NCBI RefSeq assembly: GCF_016093275.1
Contig: NZ_JAEDAK010000001.1
Span: 124,001 to 188,000 of the forward strand
From: Inhella proteolytica
GTDB lineage: Bacteria > Pseudomonadota > Gammaproteobacteria > Burkholderiales > Burkholderiaceae_C
Length of the DNA: 64,000 nt
Reading direction: 5' to 3'
Position 1 is the stretch's first letter. Each line of letters opens with the position of its first letter. The notes below the pieces were generated by a model that had not been told where the DNA came from, searched no databases, and saw only the letters and a program-made list of their open reading frames with translations. Made by a program: the position numbers and the translations under genes. Of the stretch, positions 62,218 to 64,000 are shown in pieces.

Positions 62218-63165
62218 ATGAACTTCCAGCAACTGCGCTCCGTCCGCGAGACGGTCCGCCAAGGCTTCAACCTGACCCAGGTGGCCGAGGCCTTGCACAC
62301 CTCGCAGCCCGGCGTGAGCCGCCAGATCAAGGAACTGGAGGACGAGCTGGCCGCCGAGCTGTTCGTGCGCGCGGGCCGGCGTTTCCTGGGTCTGACCGCC
62401 ACCGGAGAGCTGGCCCTGCCCATCATCGAGCGCCTGCTGCAGGAGGCCGAGAACCTGCGCCGCGTGGCGGCGGATTTCGTGCAGTCCGACAGCGGCATGC
62501 TGACGGTTGCGGCGACCCACACCCAGGCCCGCTATGTGCTGCCCGGCGCGGTGCGCGACTTCCGCGCCAGCCACCCGCGCGTCTCGCTGCATCTGCAGCA
62601 GGGCTCGCCGCGGCAAATTGCCGAGCTCGTAGCCAGCGGCGCGGCCGACCTCGGCATCGCCACCGAGGCGCTGGCGGACTACCCCGATCTGGTGACCCTG
62701 CCCTGCTACCGCTGGAGCCACGTCGTCGTCGTGCCGCGCGGCCACGAACTGGCCCACTTGCAGCAACCGCTGACGCTGGAGCAGCTGGCGCAGTTCCCGC
62801 TGGTCACCTACGAGCCTGGCTACACCGGTCGCCGCCACATCGACGAGGCCTTCGAGCGCGCCGGGCTGGACATCGACGTGGTGCTCTCCGCCATGGATGC
62901 CGACGTCATCAAGACCTATGTGGACCTGGGCATTGGGGTGGGCATCGTGGCCTCGGTCGCCTTTGATGAGGCGCGCGACGACCATCTGGTGGCCTTGGAC
63001 GCGCGCCATCTGTTCGCCCTCAACACCACGCGCGTCGCGATCAAGCGCGGTGCGGTGCTACGCAGCTTCGTGCTGGAGTTCATCCAGACCTTTGCCCCTA
63101 CGCTGACGCGCGAGGTGGTGGCCAGCGCCCTGGCGGCCAAGCCGGCTGAAGACCCCGAGGGCTGA
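62218..63165 (+). CDS. cysB: CysB-family LysR-type transcriptional regulator
   Basis: This 315-residue regulator has a winged-helix N-terminus MNFQQLRSVRETVRQGFNLTQVAEALHTSQPGVSRQIKELEDELAAELFVRAG and a long C-terminal effector domain, as CysB has. CysB activates sulfate assimilation genes with N-acetylserine as inducer; the target genes are not in the window. The ATG at 62218 is chosen as the family start; a GTG three codons earlier is possible. The -10-like CACACTGCGCGGCT at 62183 is the same as before the S9 peptidase gene. Confidence 0.9.
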   Translation: MNFQQLRSVRETVRQGFNLTQVAEALHTSQPGVSRQIKELEDELAAELFVRAGRRFLGLTATGELALPIIERLLQEAENLRRVAADFVQSDSGMLTVAATHTQARYVLPGAVRDFRASHPRVSLHLQQGSPRQIAELVASGAADLGIATEALADYPDLVTLPCYRWSHVVVVPRGHELAHLQQPLTLEQLAQFPLVTYEPGYTGRRHIDEAFERAGLDIDVVLSAMDADVIKTYVDLGIGVGIVASVAFDEARDDHLVALDARHLFALNTTRVAIKRGAVLRSFVLEFIQTFAPTLTREVVASALAAKPAEDPEG

Positions 63166-63168
63166 GCC

Positions 63169-64000
63169 TCAGCCCCAGACCAGGAAGCCGGCGAAGCGCT
63201 CGGCGGCCAGCGAGGCCGCGAAGAGCGTGATGCCCATGATGAAGCTGCCGCGCAGGAAGCCGCTGCGCCAGCACAGATGACCCAGCCACTCCAGCGCCAG
63301 CAGCACGCCGAAGACCGAGAGGATGCTGCCGATGACCTTGAAGTCGGCCAGGTGGTAGGCCGCCAGCGCGGCCCCCAGCACCAGCAGGAACAGCGCCAGG
63401 TAGCTGAGCCGGCGCGGCATGAAGCGGAAGGGCGAGGCGCCGATCAGGAAGCCCGTGCCCATGGCGATGGTGCAGTAGTACTGCAGGCCGGTGTCGAACA
63501 CCCGGGCCACCGGGGGCCAGTGGCCGCTGAGACGGGCGGCGCTGTAGGCCAGCAGCACCAGCAGGTGGCCGAGCACCACCGCCGCCAGCGCCTTGTCGCG
63601 CACGTGCAGGGTCAGCAGGCCGGGGCTGTAGCTCATGCCAAAGCACAGCATCGAGGAGAGGCTGACCGCGGCGAAGAAGCCGAACACCTGTGATTCGTAG
63701 GCCAGCGCCAGCGCGCCGAAGTACAGCAGGGCCAGCGTGGACGACAGCGCGGTGGCCAGCAGGCCGGTGCCGAACCAGCGCTGCAGCGCCTCGCGCAGGG
63801 CGGCGTGGCTCTCGATGATCCAGCCGAGCACCATCAGGTTGCCGAAGGCGCCGAACAGGGCCAGGTAGAAAGCCTGGCTGGGCCAGATCGAGTCCGGCCG
63901 GATCGTCAACACCAGGCCCAGCAGCAGGAAACTGGCCTGGTAGACCTCCTTGGGCAGCAGGGCCACCACGTACCAGAGCCCGGCCGCAAAGCGCCTGAGC
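63169..64000 (-). CDS. Multi-pass membrane protein, cut off by the window end
   Basis: The reading frame runs off the right edge, so this is the C-terminal part. It has about eight hydrophobic helices, for example LLATALSSTLALLYFGALALAY, LAAVVLGHLLVLLAYSAARL and LSYLALFLLVLGAALAAYHLADF. I recognise no family motif. The frame stays open to the edge and reads LRRFAAGLWYVVALLPKEVYQASF there, so the start lies outside. Its 3' end is 3 bases from the stop of the converging cysB. Confidence 0.65.
   Translation of the reverse strand, partial: LRRFAAGLWYVVALLPKEVYQASFLLLGLVLTIRPDSIWPSQAFYLALFGAFGNLMVLGWIIESHAALREALQRWFGTGLLATALSSTLALLYFGALALAYESQVFGFFAAVSLSSMLCFGMSYSPGLLTLHVRDKALAAVVLGHLLVLLAYSAARLSGHWPPVARVFDTGLQYYCTIAMGTGFLIGASPFRFMPRRLSYLALFLLVLGAALAAYHLADFKVIGSILSVFGVLLALEWLGHLCWRSGFLRGSFIMGITLFAASLAAERFAGFLVWG

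Overview
The window is GC-rich chromosomal DNA from a proteobacterium, most likely a betaproteobacterium of the order Burkholderiales. The gene blocks rpsP-rimM-trmD-rplS and argF-argD-DUF3579-rpsT-murJ, the CysB-type LysR regulator, the small Trp-rich protein and the CobD/AmpE-like protein all fit that group. A Roseateles/Inhella/Rubrivivax-like lineage is a guess from the amylases and paired DUF5117-type proteases. Nearly all of the sequence is protein-coding. I see no prophage, insertion sequence, integrase or CRISPR array.

Layout. 0-1.5 kb: a sugar-transfer-type ATP-grasp gene behind a run of 12 C. 1.5-6.7 kb (minus): mltB, a TgpA-like transglutaminase, DUF58 and a MoxR ATPase, tightly coupled. 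6.7-10.8 kb (plus): histone-deacetylase-family enzyme, MscS channel, periplasmic solute-binding-like protein, glutathione transferase. 10.8-17.3 kb (minus): EamA transporter, sensor kinase, class I fumarase, then a YfiR-YfiN-YfiB cyclic-di-GMP control module. 17.3-23.4 kb: an alpha-glucan cluster of two GH13 lipoproteins diverging from a pullulanase, with matching operator-like sites at both starts. 23.5-25.4 kb: a TPR lipoprotein and a cupredoxin. 25.4-28.9 kb: argF-argD, DUF3579 and a hydrolase. 28.9-35.4 kb: rpsT diverging from murJ, a PerM-like protein, hda, HAD phosphatase, pcnB and folK. 35.4-38.7 kb: TM2-like and GNAT genes diverging from rpsP-rimM-trmD-rplS. 38.8-40.5 kb: a CoA-type NUDIX hydrolase and a CobD/CbiB-like membrane protein. 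40.5-46.2 kb: tandem paralogous zinc metalloproteases. 46.3-50.8 kb: pseudouridine synthase and protein phosphatase diverging from YbaK, DUF1289, HCCA isomerase and an S9 peptidase. 50.8-55.8 kb: acetate uptake and activation (actP-yjcH, yqhA, acs). 55.8-58.3 kb: cytochrome c, Trp-rich protein and ilvD. 58.3-62.1 kb: a LysR gene, TPR protein, lgt, dnaQ and two identical tRNA-Val(CAC) genes. 62.2-64 kb: a CysB-type regulator and a membrane protein cut off by the window end.

How the parts work together. Translational coupling by 4-bp ATGA or GTGA overlaps is common: MoxR/DUF58, yfiR/yfiN, EamA/kinase, the two amylases, argD/argF, AI-2E/hda, HAD/pcnB, pcnB/folK, GNAT/TM2, yjcH/actP and lgt/dnaQ. 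Strong hairpin terminators separate most convergent pairs. Many promoters share a -10 box followed by a GC-rich block and often a T-rich stretch.

No wholly new system is obvious. The best leads are the duplicated 3' end of acs with hairpins between the copies, the paired operator-like sites of the alpha-glucan cluster, the tandem metalloproteases with a 53-bp identical stretch over the zinc site, the LysR start codon buried in a palindrome, and the 17-bp dyad between yqhA and acs.
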